Of a DNA stretch of 8,425 bases, positions 1 through 6,649 are shown in pieces; the stretch's first letter is position 1, and every line of letters starts with the position of its first letter. This DNA is from CAYRLZ01 sp964425275 (GTDB lineage Bacteria > Hydrothermota > Tepidihabitantia > Tepidihabitantales > JBDRVQ01), in NCBI GenBank assembly GCA_964425275.1, contig CAYRLZ010000029.1, positions 1 through 8,425 of the forward strand, written 5' to 3'. The notes beneath the pieces were generated by a model. It was given only the letters and a program-made list of their open reading frames with translations, had not been told where the DNA came from and ran no database searches. A program made the position numbers and the translations under genes.

Positions 1-21
1 GTCTATATCAAACTATATGTA

Positions 22-58
22 GGGGGTGGGCAGTGGATGGGGTGGGCGATACAGGGGG
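22..58 (+). other. G-rich tract, possible G-quadruplex
   Basis: Five runs of three or more G lie within 37 bases on the plus strand, at 22-26, 28-30, 39-42, 44-46 and 54-58. They are separated by 1, 8, 1 and 7 bases. Four-run combinations could form a G-quadruplex, although one loop (8 bases) exceeds the usual limit of 7. The tract sits at the left edge of the 12-bp repeat array and partly overlaps it. Any functional role is conjecture. Confidence 0.3.
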
Positions 59-299
59 TGATACTCCGAGCCATATTCCGAGTGATATAGATAGTGATAT
101 TCGGGGTGATATTGGAGATGATATAGAAAGTGATATTGAGGGTGATATTGGGAATGATATAGAAGGCGATATTGAGGGTGATATTGGGGGTGATATAGAG
201 AATGATATAGAGAGTAATATAGGGGGCGATATAGAAGGTGATATTGAGGGTCATATTGGGGGCGATATTCCGAACCTAATAGAGAATCTAACTGAGAAG
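48..299 (+). repeat. Nested tandem repeat: 12-bp unit in 36-bp triplets
   Basis: About 21 consecutive 12-bp units run without an indel. The core consensus is GATATW followed by GRR and RRT (W = A/T, R = A/G). Of the first 19 units, 16 begin with GAT. The sixth base of each unit follows A,T,T in five of the six successive 36-bp blocks (48-83, 84-119, 120-155, 156-191, 228-263); block 192-227 reads A,A,A. The last three units (264-299) are degenerate. The plus strand is strongly poor in C. Because the period is a multiple of three and lacks stops, both strands stay open: plus reads Asp-Ile-(Glu/Gly)-(Gly/Ser/Asn), minus reads Asn-Ile-Thr-like repeats. A plus-strand frame (GTG at 33, stop at 384-386) would overlap the comEC 3' end by 72 bp. 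I do not call it a gene. Together with 1-47 this accounts for the gene-free stretch before 315, in which I see no convincing terminator for the minus-strand operon. Confidence 0.85.
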
Positions 300-314
300 C
301 GCTTCCCTCACCAA

Positions 315-2531
315 TTACTTAGGGGCGGTTGGGAAGGTCTTAGATTCTACCTGTTTATGGCCGACTCTCTTTCTTTTTACCGTTAGGGTAATCTTCCGCC
401 CCTCCTTGATGGTTATCTCAATTGCACCCGAGGTGTTGGTGTCCAATATATTCACCCCATTAGACCTCGGAACCTCACTCGGTCGGAGGTAAAATTCCCG
501 ACCCTGGAGGATAAAATATTGGGCATCATTTTTTGCAATAATTTCCTCTATTCTCTTTTGCCGCAAATTACCGTTAATCTTTATAATATCAAACCACCCT
601 TCTTTAATCTTGCTGCCGGAATAAAAGAAGATATCATATTCTCTAATCTTTGCTTGGAGGTTATAGAATTTACCGAAGGGGAAGATCTGGAATTCAATTC
701 CGGGATAAGTTACCAAGCACTCTTGGTCAATTCTAATTATTTTTGACGACGAAAAACCCTCAGCAAAAATTCGGCAGGCAATCGTATCGCCTTTTGCCAT
801 AATGATATTTTTAACCCTTAACTTCTTTAAGGAACGGGCAATATCTCTTAAAGAGCGCTCTTTAATCTTGGGCAGAAAGAGAATCTCTAATTCTTTAATC
901 CCTTTGCTTAAAAGAAAGTTCTCCAAATTATAATCCCATCTCCCAGATAAGATAAGAAATACCTTATTTTGGTCTTCAATTATTACCGGTTCTGATGAGT
1001 AGGTATCCAAAAATGTTATCCTCACCTCTTGCCTTTTTATAATATCTGACCAAAAAGCGAAGGCAACTCCTCCCAAAAATAAGAATAGCCAAATCTTTTT
1101 AATCGGACGCTCTCTAAACCTTAAAGTGAGAAGTATTAAGAGATATATTAAAAGGATAATACCGATTGGGGGTTTGGCAAGATTTAGGGCCGAAAAGGGA
1201 TGGCGGCCAAAGAAGCGAGTCAACTCCCATATCAATCTTAAAGTTATCCATAAACTAAAAGAGAAAAAATGCGCCAAAGGTGGCAGAAAGATGTTTACGG
1301 TTAGAATTAAAAGTATCAAAGGAATAGCAAAACCAACTAAGGGGACAATGAAAAGATTGGCAAAGGGAGAGATAATTGGTATTCGGTAGAAATGGAACCA
1401 GGTGAGAGGAAAAGCACCTAAGAGAGACGATAAAGATACTGAGAAAGGGAGGAAAAGGTATTTATTTAGAAACCCCGGGAGGTGATAATCTTTGAATAAT
1501 TGATAAATCCGTCGGGCAAAGGTAAGAATAAATCCGGTTACGACAAATGATAATTGGAAGCCAATATCAAATAAAGAAACCGGCGCGAAGAAGAGGATTA
1601 AGATTGCCGCGACGACCAGAGAGTGAAAAGGGTCGGTCTTTCGCTGGACAATATAAGAATATAAGACCAATAAGAATATAATCGTTGCCCGAGTTGCTGA
1701 GGGGGAGAAATCAACTGCCGCCAAATAGAAAAGTAAGGCGGCGGTTATTATAAAGATTTGCCCTAAGGCTCTTATTCTTAAAAAACTTAAAAGGGCTAAA
1801 AGTGTGAAGGCGAGGATACCGATATGTAAACCAGAAACCGCTAAAATATGATATACTCCGGCATTGGAGAGATAAACCTTCACTTCTTTTGGAATCTCTT
1901 TTGTCTCACCAAAGAGAAGCCCTAAGAGTAGTGCCTTCTCCGGTCCTTTAAGGTATTTTTCAATCGTATTAAAAGAATATTCCCGAAACGAGTTGATTAC
2001 CTGACTCATAACAGGGATTTTGCCCTTTTTTATAATTTTTATCTCCTTTGCCTGAATATTTCCAACAAAACCCTGGCGCCGCCAATATTGATTCCCATCA
2101 AAGAGATTGGGATTAGAAGGATAGTTCAAAGGGAGGAGAGAACCAGAAATTTCTATAAAATCGTTGGGCGAAAGAGAGTAATCTTTGGCAAATAGGTTCA
2201 CCTTTCCTTTTATCCGCACCTCGCGCTCACCGATTTTTAGTGATTTTAATTTTAAGATATAAAATTCCCTATCCCGCTCCGAGGGATTTTCTATTATCCC
2301 CTTAAAAGTTGTCTTTCGGTAGTAAAGTTCTTGCGGTAAATTGGGCAGGCTAAATTTATAACTTATACTAAAAAGAGAGGATAATAAAAGATAAAGAGAG
2401 TAAAGACGGGTGGGAATTAAAAAGACTATAGAGAAGAATAAAAAAAGAAAAAGGAGGTTAAAATGCCAATATTCACCGGCCAGAATACCGAAGATTAAAG
2501 ATAAAAGAATATTTTTGGCTAAGGCACGCAC
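315..2531 (-). CDS. comEC: ComEC/Rec2-family DNA-uptake channel with degenerate MBL domain
   Basis: Predicted inner-membrane channel that carries single-stranded DNA into the cytoplasm during natural transformation. The 738-residue length is normal for the three-domain family. Residues 1-60 are hydrophobic membrane segments. Residues about 68-160 form the OB-fold-like DUF4131 region, ending in the family pattern NPNLFDGNQYW. Residues about 195-470 are the Competence domain, with AVSGLHIG at 231-238, FSPSATRA near 275 and FDIGFQLSF at 321-329, plus many membrane helices. Residues about 500-710 align with the C-terminal metallo-beta-lactamase domain, but its ligand motifs are gone: the DVGQGD site reads DTYSSE (509-514), the HxHxDH site falls in LPKIKERS (553-560), and the HHGS site reads INGN (652-655). 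The channel is therefore probably intact and the nuclease dead. The start is GTG, 26 nt after the HAD gene, with no Shine-Dalgarno sequence; no earlier start exists in frame before a stop. The stop is TAA. Confidence 0.93.
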   Translation of the reverse strand: MRALAKNILLSLIFGILAGEYWHFNLLFLFLFFSIVFLIPTRLYSLYLLLSSLFSISYKFSLPNLPQELYYRKTTFKGIIENPSERDREFYILKLKSLKIGEREVRIKGKVNLFAKDYSLSPNDFIEISGSLLPLNYPSNPNLFDGNQYWRRQGFVGNIQAKEIKIIKKGKIPVMSQVINSFREYSFNTIEKYLKGPEKALLLGLLFGETKEIPKEVKVYLSNAGVYHILAVSGLHIGILAFTLLALLSFLRIRALGQIFIITAALLFYLAAVDFSPSATRATIIFLLVLYSYIVQRKTDPFHSLVVAAILILFFAPVSLFDIGFQLSFVVTGFILTFARRIYQLFKDYHLPGFLNKYLFLPFSVSLSSLLGAFPLTWFHFYRIPIISPFANLFIVPLVGFAIPLILLILTVNIFLPPLAHFFSFSLWITLRLIWELTRFFGRHPFSALNLAKPPIGIILLIYLLILLTLRFRERPIKKIWLFLFLGGVAFAFWSDIIKRQEVRITFLDTYSSEPVIIEDQNKVFLILSGRWDYNLENFLLSKGIKELEILFLPKIKERSLRDIARSLKKLRVKNIIMAKGDTIACRIFAEGFSSSKIIRIDQECLVTYPGIEFQIFPFGKFYNLQAKIREYDIFFYSGSKIKEGWFDIIKINGNLRQKRIEEIIAKNDAQYFILQGREFYLRPSEVPRSNGVNILDTNTSGAIEITIKEGRKITLTVKRKRVGHKQVESKTFPTAPK

Positions 2532-2557
2532 TTTTTGTTGTAGTTTATCTTGATTAG

Positions 2558-3226
2558 TTATTTGGAGAAGAGATTTTTAATCATCCTCTTATTTATCTCT
2601 CCTAATCCAGAGACAACGAGTGTTGCGCAAGAGAAGTCCTCATCCCTATTATATTGATTGGGTATGGCGATGCATTTAATTCCGGCCCGCCTTGCCGCCT
2701 CCACCCCAACCAGAGTATCCTCCAAGATAAAACACCTCTCTCTTTTTAATCCCAATCTTGAAACCGCCAAAAGAAAGATATCTGGAGCTGGTTTTGCCTC
2801 CTTCACCTCCTCACCCGAGACAATCACCTTAAATTCCTTAGCGATACCTAATTCCTTCAGTGCCAATTCAATCCACTTCCGCCTTGAGGAAGAAGCAATC
2901 GCCAAATCAAATCCCATCTCTTTTAAGAGAGTTAAGACCTTAAATAATCCGGGCATTGGTCTTATCCCTTGTTCTCTAAGTAGCCGGCCATAAATTTCTC
3001 CCCTTTCGGCAAGCAGTTCTTCTGGGCTTTCCCTTAAACCGAGGTTCTCTTTCATAATCTTCATACTCATTAAGCCGCCGGTTCCCATAACCCTTTTCTT
3101 TATTTTTAGTGTAAAATCCTTGCCCCGCTTTTTAGCCATCTCTTGCATCGCCTTAAAGTATATTGGTTCGGTATCCACCATAACCCCGTCTAAGTCAAAG
3201 ATTGCTCCGTATCTTTTAGACCTCAT
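2558..3226 (-). CDS. HAD-superfamily phosphatase, beta-phosphoglucomutase-like
   Basis: A 222-residue cytosolic haloacid-dehalogenase hydrolase, probably acting on a small phosphorylated metabolite. Motif I is FDLDGVMVDTEP, with nucleophile Asp11 and acid/base Asp13. An alpha-helical cap follows at about residues 20-90. Motif II is ASSS (111-114), motif III is Lys145 in EAKPAPD, and motif IV is the acidic pair Glu169-Asp170 in ILEDTLVGVEAA. This set matches the beta-phosphoglucomutase/phosphoglycolate phosphatase-like subfamily with a C1 cap; the substrate cannot be read from sequence. The ATG overlaps the miaA stop as ATGA (4 nt) and has no Shine-Dalgarno sequence, which suggests translational coupling. 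The gene stops with TAA, 26 nt before comEC. A housekeeping or damaged-metabolite role is possible but not shown. Confidence 0.92.
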   Translation of the reverse strand: MRSKRYGAIFDLDGVMVDTEPIYFKAMQEMAKKRGKDFTLKIKKRVMGTGGLMSMKIMKENLGLRESPEELLAERGEIYGRLLREQGIRPMPGLFKVLTLLKEMGFDLAIASSSRRKWIELALKELGIAKEFKVIVSGEEVKEAKPAPDIFLLAVSRLGLKRERCFILEDTLVGVEAARRAGIKCIAIPNQYNRDEDFSCATLVVSGLGEINKRMIKNLFSK

Positions 3227-4131
3227 AATTCAGGCGAGAGCGGAAAGATTTTTTCTATTTCGGTCACTGTTTTCATTGGGTCAAGATTCTCAATCCAATA
3301 AACATCCTCCTTTCTAAACCAGGTCAATTGTCGCTTCGCATATTCCTTGGTCTTTGCCTTGCCAATCCTCACTGCCTCCTCTAAGGTAATCTCGCCTTTA
3401 CAATACCGCATCATCTCTTTATAGCCTAAGGCATTAAAGGCATAAAGATTTTCATTAAAGCCTAAGGATAGAAGCCTTTTTACCTCTTCCACAAAACCTT
3501 CTTTTACCATCTTATCAAAACGTTCTTCTAGTCTCTGGTATAATATCGGGCGGGGCAGGGTTAGACCAATATAAAAACCCTGGAAGCGAGTTTTGGGTTC
3601 TTTTTCTTCTTTTAAGAAAGAAGAGATTGGTCTTTTAGTTGAATAGTAGACCTCTAAGGCGCGAACGATACGTTGGCGGTCATGGGGATGGATCCTGGCC
3701 GCCGAGACCGGGTCAATCATTTTTAACTCCTCATAAAGCAAAGAGAGTTCTTTTCCATTTAGCCTTTCGCGCCATTCCGGATTTATTTTTGGGAAAGGGG
3801 TTAGGGGGGAAAAGACTGCTCGGATATAAAGCCCTGACCCACCAACGATAATAAACCTCTTCCCTTCCGAATTAAGCCTTTCCATAATTGCCCAAGCCCT
3901 TACCGCAAATTCCTGGGCATTAAAAATCTGATTTGGAGGGATAAGGTCAAGGAGATGGAATTTTACCTCCCGGCGCAGCGCCGGGGAGGGTTTAGCCGTC
4001 CCAATATCCATATACTGATAAATCTGCCGGGAATCGGCCGAGATGATTTCTAAGTTATTTCTCTTGGCTAAAAGAAAACCGACCTCGGTCTTGCCGACAC
4101 CGGTCGGACCGACCAGGGTTAAGACCTTCAT
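3223..4131 (-). CDS. miaA: tRNA dimethylallyltransferase MiaA
   Basis: Transfers the dimethylallyl group of DMAPP to N6 of adenine 37 in tRNAs that read codons starting with U, giving i6A37. The 302-residue length is typical. The Walker A-type loop is GPTGVGKT (8-15). SADSRQIYQYMDIGTAKPS (31-49) supplies the catalytic Asp33 and the tRNA/DMAPP-contacting segment. VGGSGLYIRA lies at 96-105. The family signature DPVSAARIHPHDRQRIVRAL spans 140-159. ALGYKEM lies at 234-240, and RQLTWFRKE at 267-275 closes the core. The ATG shares one base with the mutL stop (TGATG), so translation is probably coupled to mutL. The mutL-miaA pairing is widely conserved in bacteria, which supports both calls. The stop is TGA, overlapping the next gene by 4 nt. 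Confidence 0.98.
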   Translation of the reverse strand: MKVLTLVGPTGVGKTEVGFLLAKRNNLEIISADSRQIYQYMDIGTAKPSPALRREVKFHLLDLIPPNQIFNAQEFAVRAWAIMERLNSEGKRFIIVGGSGLYIRAVFSPLTPFPKINPEWRERLNGKELSLLYEELKMIDPVSAARIHPHDRQRIVRALEVYYSTKRPISSFLKEEKEPKTRFQGFYIGLTLPRPILYQRLEERFDKMVKEGFVEEVKRLLSLGFNENLYAFNALGYKEMMRYCKGEITLEEAVRIGKAKTKEYAKRQLTWFRKEDVYWIENLDPMKTVTEIEKIFPLSPEL

Positions 4132-5723
4132 CAGGTGCGACCGAACTTTCTCTCCAGGTCATCAATATCAAACTTAATTATCACCGGTCGTCCGTGGGGA
4201 CAGAAATAGGGGTCATTACAGGCAAAGAGTTTATTTATCAACTTCTCAATCTCGGATGGGGCAAGTTTCTGACCGGCCTTTATCGCCCCGTGGCAGGCGA
4301 TAACCTTTGCCATCTCCTCCCGATGACGCAGCCTCCCTTTCTCCATCTTAGAGAACTCCCGAAATAGTTCAAGGAAATCTTCCTTTCCTAAGTTAGAACT
4401 AACCGGAATACCCTCCACGACAATGGTATTTGGTCCAAAGACCTTGGTCTCAATACCCAAAACTGATAAATCCTCCTTCAATTCTTCATAGAGAGTAAAT
4501 TGTGCTGGGTCAAGTTCTAAGATAATGGGAAAGAGTAAGGACTGAACCGCTTCTTTTTTATCTCCCCTTAGGATTTCCTCATAGATTATCCTTTCTGATG
4601 CCGCATGTTGGTCAATGACACAATAGCCACTTCTCACCTGGGCAAAGAGATAAGTGTTATGAAGTTGCCAGAAGAAACCCAGGCGTTCCTCGGTTAAGAT
4701 TTCCCTCTGGTAGAGAAAATCATCAAATCCGACATCTTCCCGTTTTTGAATCCCTAAGGTCTTACGAACCGCCTCCGAGACAAAATCAAATAGGAACTTC
4801 TCATCAAAAAACCGAACCTCCAATTTTGTCGGATGGACATTTACATCTAAGTTTATTGGGTCGGTCTCTAAAAAGATGAGATAATTAGGATTCATCCCCC
4901 TCAGAGTTCCACCATAGCCTTCCATCACTGATTTATTAACAACCCGGTTCTTAACGGGTCGCCGATTAAAATAGACCGCCTGGATTTCATAATTGGTTCT
5001 TGCCTCCTCGGGACGGGAGAGGAAGCCGTAAAGTGAAAGGAGGGGATTTTCAAACCGAAACTCCAAAAGGCTATCAAAGATGCGCCTTTCCAAAACCGAG
5101 CAGAGCCTTTCTTTCACACTACGGGCCGGAGGCAGAATGAATAAAACCTTATCTTCATTTTTCAGGGAGAAGAAGACCTCTGGGAAGGCCAGGGCATAAT
5201 TTCTTACCGTATCAATGACCAGCCGTAACTCATAACCCTCCGATTTTAGAAATCCCCGGCGCACCGGCAGGTTAAAGAATAGTTCGGAGACGATAACCGT
5301 TGTGCCCACCGGGCGCGCTATCTCCTTAGTCTCTTTGATTTCGCCACCCACCGCTAATAGTGATTGACCAGAAGATTTCGGGCAATCATTAGTCTCAATT
5401 TTCAATCTTGAGACAGCGGCGATTGCCGCCAGCGCCTCTCCCCGAAAACCAAATGTGGCAAGAGAATTGAGGTCATCAATTGAAGATATCTTACTTGTCG
5501 CATAACGGGAGATGCACCTTAGGCAATCTTCTCGGTTCATCCCTCCGCCATCGTCCACTACCTTTATATAATTCTTACCGCCACCGCGCAATTCAATATC
5601 AATTCGTTTTGCGCCGGCATCAATTGAATTTTCAATCAACTCTTTGACCACGGAGACCGGTCTTAAAATTACCTCGCCGGCGGCAATCTTTTTAACCGTC
5701 TCCGGGGATAATTCCTTAATCAT
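4131..5723 (-). CDS. mutL: DNA mismatch repair protein MutL, endonuclease type
   Basis: Links MutS mismatch recognition to strand incision. The 530 residues are on the short side, apparently because the linker (about 320-350) is brief. The N-terminal GHKL ATPase shows Glu28 and Asn32 in KELIENSIDAGA, DDGGGM (57-62), ATSKI (75-79), FGFRGEAL (91-98) and GTTVIV (140-145). The transducer domain ends with NVHPTKLEVRF (295-305). The C-terminal domain carries DQHAASERIIYE (371-382), an exact match to the DQHA-x2-E-x4-E metal site of nicking MutLs, plus ACHGAIKAG (476-484), CPHGRP (508-513) and a terminal FGR. It should therefore nick DNA itself, as in bacteria without MutH. The start overlaps the end of the MBL gene by 8 nt and has no Shine-Dalgarno sequence; the first residues (MIKELSPETVKKIAAGEV) fit the family N-terminus. 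The stop is TGA, sharing a base with the miaA start. Confidence 0.98.
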   Translation of the reverse strand: MIKELSPETVKKIAAGEVILRPVSVVKELIENSIDAGAKRIDIELRGGGKNYIKVVDDGGGMNREDCLRCISRYATSKISSIDDLNSLATFGFRGEALAAIAAVSRLKIETNDCPKSSGQSLLAVGGEIKETKEIARPVGTTVIVSELFFNLPVRRGFLKSEGYELRLVIDTVRNYALAFPEVFFSLKNEDKVLFILPPARSVKERLCSVLERRIFDSLLEFRFENPLLSLYGFLSRPEEARTNYEIQAVYFNRRPVKNRVVNKSVMEGYGGTLRGMNPNYLIFLETDPINLDVNVHPTKLEVRFFDEKFLFDFVSEAVRKTLGIQKREDVGFDDFLYQREILTEERLGFFWQLHNTYLFAQVRSGYCVIDQHAASERIIYEEILRGDKKEAVQSLLFPIILELDPAQFTLYEELKEDLSVLGIETKVFGPNTIVVEGIPVSSNLGKEDFLELFREFSKMEKGRLRHREEMAKVIACHGAIKAGQKLAPSEIEKLINKLFACNDPYFCPHGRPVIIKFDIDDLERKFGRT

Positions 5724-6489
5724 TATGTTCGATATCGTATTTCATTCCATCCGAGGCGGCGATGACTTTAATCCCGGTCTCCCGGCTCATCGCTTCGGCA
5801 ACGACCCAAGGTCTTTTCTTAATAATTGCCATACCAAAATGGGTGAGGAAGGCCACCTTTGGTCTTATCTCCATTATGAGATTTTTGGCATCGGGGAGGG
5901 AGAGATGGTCTAACCTTGAAGGTTTTTCCCGCACGACATTTATTATTAAAATATCCGCTTGATAAGCCCTGGCCAGTTCGTCAAAATATTGGGTATCCGC
6001 AATATAAGAAATTGTCCAACCCTCTGCCGCAAACTTAAAGCCATAGGTCTCTCCCCGATGTCTATGCCTTATTGGCGTAGAAAATACTAAACCCTGTAAT
6101 TCATATCTTTTCTTCTCTTCTAATAAGAGAATCTCTTTTAGGTAACTCCGGAGATATTTTAAGACTATTGGGTCTTCACCTTCCAAGGCATCCCGGGGGC
6201 AAAAGAGAACTCCTCGCTTTACGGTTCCACCGGTGGTCATTGCCTCAATTATATTGTTCACATCACCGGAGTGGTCAAGGTGGCGATGAGAAAGTAAGAC
6301 CGCATCTAATTTTGTTGGGTCTAATTTATGCTTGCTTTGGGTCATTCGGACCAGAGAGCCCGGACCGGGGTCAACGAGGATATTCACATCTTTCAAAGAT
6401 AGCCAGATACCGCCCGAGGCTCGGATTTGTTTGAAGACAACGATTCGGGCACCACCGCTTCCTAAAAAAATAATTTTATCCGGCATCAT
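5716..6489 (-). CDS. MBL-fold metallo-hydrolase
   Basis: A cytosolic metallo-beta-lactamase-fold hydrolase of about 257 residues, broadly of the RNase Z/PhnP-like group; the substrate is unknown. Residue numbers here count from a TTG at 6504, which gives 262. The first strand is KIIFLGSGGAR (10-20), followed by ILVDPGPGS (42-50) and the full zinc motif HRHLDH (73-78). Further candidate ligands are His147/His149 in IRHRHR, Asp170 in IADTQ, His200 in LDHLS and His222 in THFG, so the site looks complete. The start is uncertain. I chose ATG at 6489 (a second ATG lies at 6486) because the family usually begins just before the first strand. TTG at 6504 has GGAGG only 3 nt upstream. The gene is first in the block with mutL, which it overlaps by 8 nt. 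The stop is TAA. It is not a nuclease assigned to ComEC; that link would be speculation. Confidence 0.88.
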   Translation of the reverse strand: MMPDKIIFLGSGGARIVVFKQIRASGGIWLSLKDVNILVDPGPGSLVRMTQSKHKLDPTKLDAVLLSHRHLDHSGDVNNIIEAMTTGGTVKRGVLFCPRDALEGEDPIVLKYLRSYLKEILLLEEKKRYELQGLVFSTPIRHRHRGETYGFKFAAEGWTISYIADTQYFDELARAYQADILIINVVREKPSRLDHLSLPDAKNLIMEIRPKVAFLTHFGMAIIKKRPWVVAEAMSRETGIKVIAASDGMKYDIEHND

Positions 6490-6507
6490 TTTAAGATAAG
6501 ACAAAAT

Positions 6508-6530
6508 CCTCCAAAGTCAAGTCGCCTCCT
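6508..6530 (-). promoter_or_regulatory. Two Shine-Dalgarno-like blocks upstream of the MBL gene
   Basis: On the minus strand AGGAGG (6530-6525) is followed 4 nt later by a TTG (6520) that opens a nine-codon frame ending in TAA at 6493-6491, one base before the ATG at 6489. A second block, GGAGG (6512-6508), lies 3 nt before TTG 6504 and 18 nt before ATG 6489. Neither spacing is ideal, so these blocks do not settle the start. They may represent a tiny upstream leader frame coupled to the MBL gene, or the real site for TTG 6504. Confidence 0.4.
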
Positions 6531-6598
6531 TCTTAATCCGAAACAACACCTATAATTCCAATTCTTCCAACCCAATTAATTCTTTAATAAAGAGATTA

Positions 6599-6626
6599 TT
6601 GACAGGGGTATTTTATTAGTTATAAT
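6599..6626 (+). promoter_or_regulatory. Consensus sigma-70-type promoter for the surface protein gene
   Basis: TTGACA at 6599-6604 and TATAAT at 6621-6626 match the consensus at all twelve positions, with a 16-bp spacer. Transcription would start near 6633, leaving a very short leader before the ATG at 6650. The upstream stretch is AT-rich and could act as an UP element. It includes the inverted repeat TCTTTA-A-TAAAGA at 6581-6593, a possible operator next to the -35, though it is short enough to be chance. Confidence 0.75.
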
Positions 6627-6638
6627 TTAGGTCTTATG

Positions 6639-6644
6639 AGGAGG
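6639..6644 (+). promoter_or_regulatory. Ribosome binding site AGGAGG
   Basis: AGGAGG lies 5 nt before the ATG at 6650 and continues as GTGAT, giving strong complementarity to the 16S rRNA 3' end. It fixes the start of the surface protein at 6650, upstream of the in-frame TAG, and shows that the signal peptide belongs to the gene. Confidence 0.85.
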
Positions 6645-6649
6645 GTGAT

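Noticed and set aside
3..254. Minus-strand open frame rich in Asn-Ile-Thr across the repeat
   Set aside because: A stop-free 12-bp repeat keeps frames open on both strands. The unit variation looks less synonymous in this frame, and there is no ribosome binding site or family resemblance.
48..299. CRISPR array or replication iterons
   Set aside because: There are no spacers between repeats; the 12-bp units abut each other. No cas, rep or dnaA-box context is visible.
293..310. Possible hairpin terminator just after comEC (TGAG...CTCA around AAGCGCTT)
   Set aside because: The stem is short and bulged, the inner palindrome leaves little loop, and no U-run follows on the minus-strand RNA.
1126..1389. 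Plus-strand 87-codon frame rich in Lys/Arg
   Set aside because: Antisense to the hydrophobic membrane region of comEC; basic composition is the expected mirror of Leu/Phe/Ile codons on the other strand.
6551..6556. Second TATAAT on the plus strand in the divergent intergenic region
   Set aside because: No acceptable -35 hexamer lies 15-19 bp upstream, and the promoter at 6599-6626 is far better.
6549..6575. Minus-strand promoter TTGGGT, 15 bp, TATAGG for the MBL operon
   Set aside because: Two weak hexamers with a short spacer; not distinguishable from chance in AT-rich DNA.
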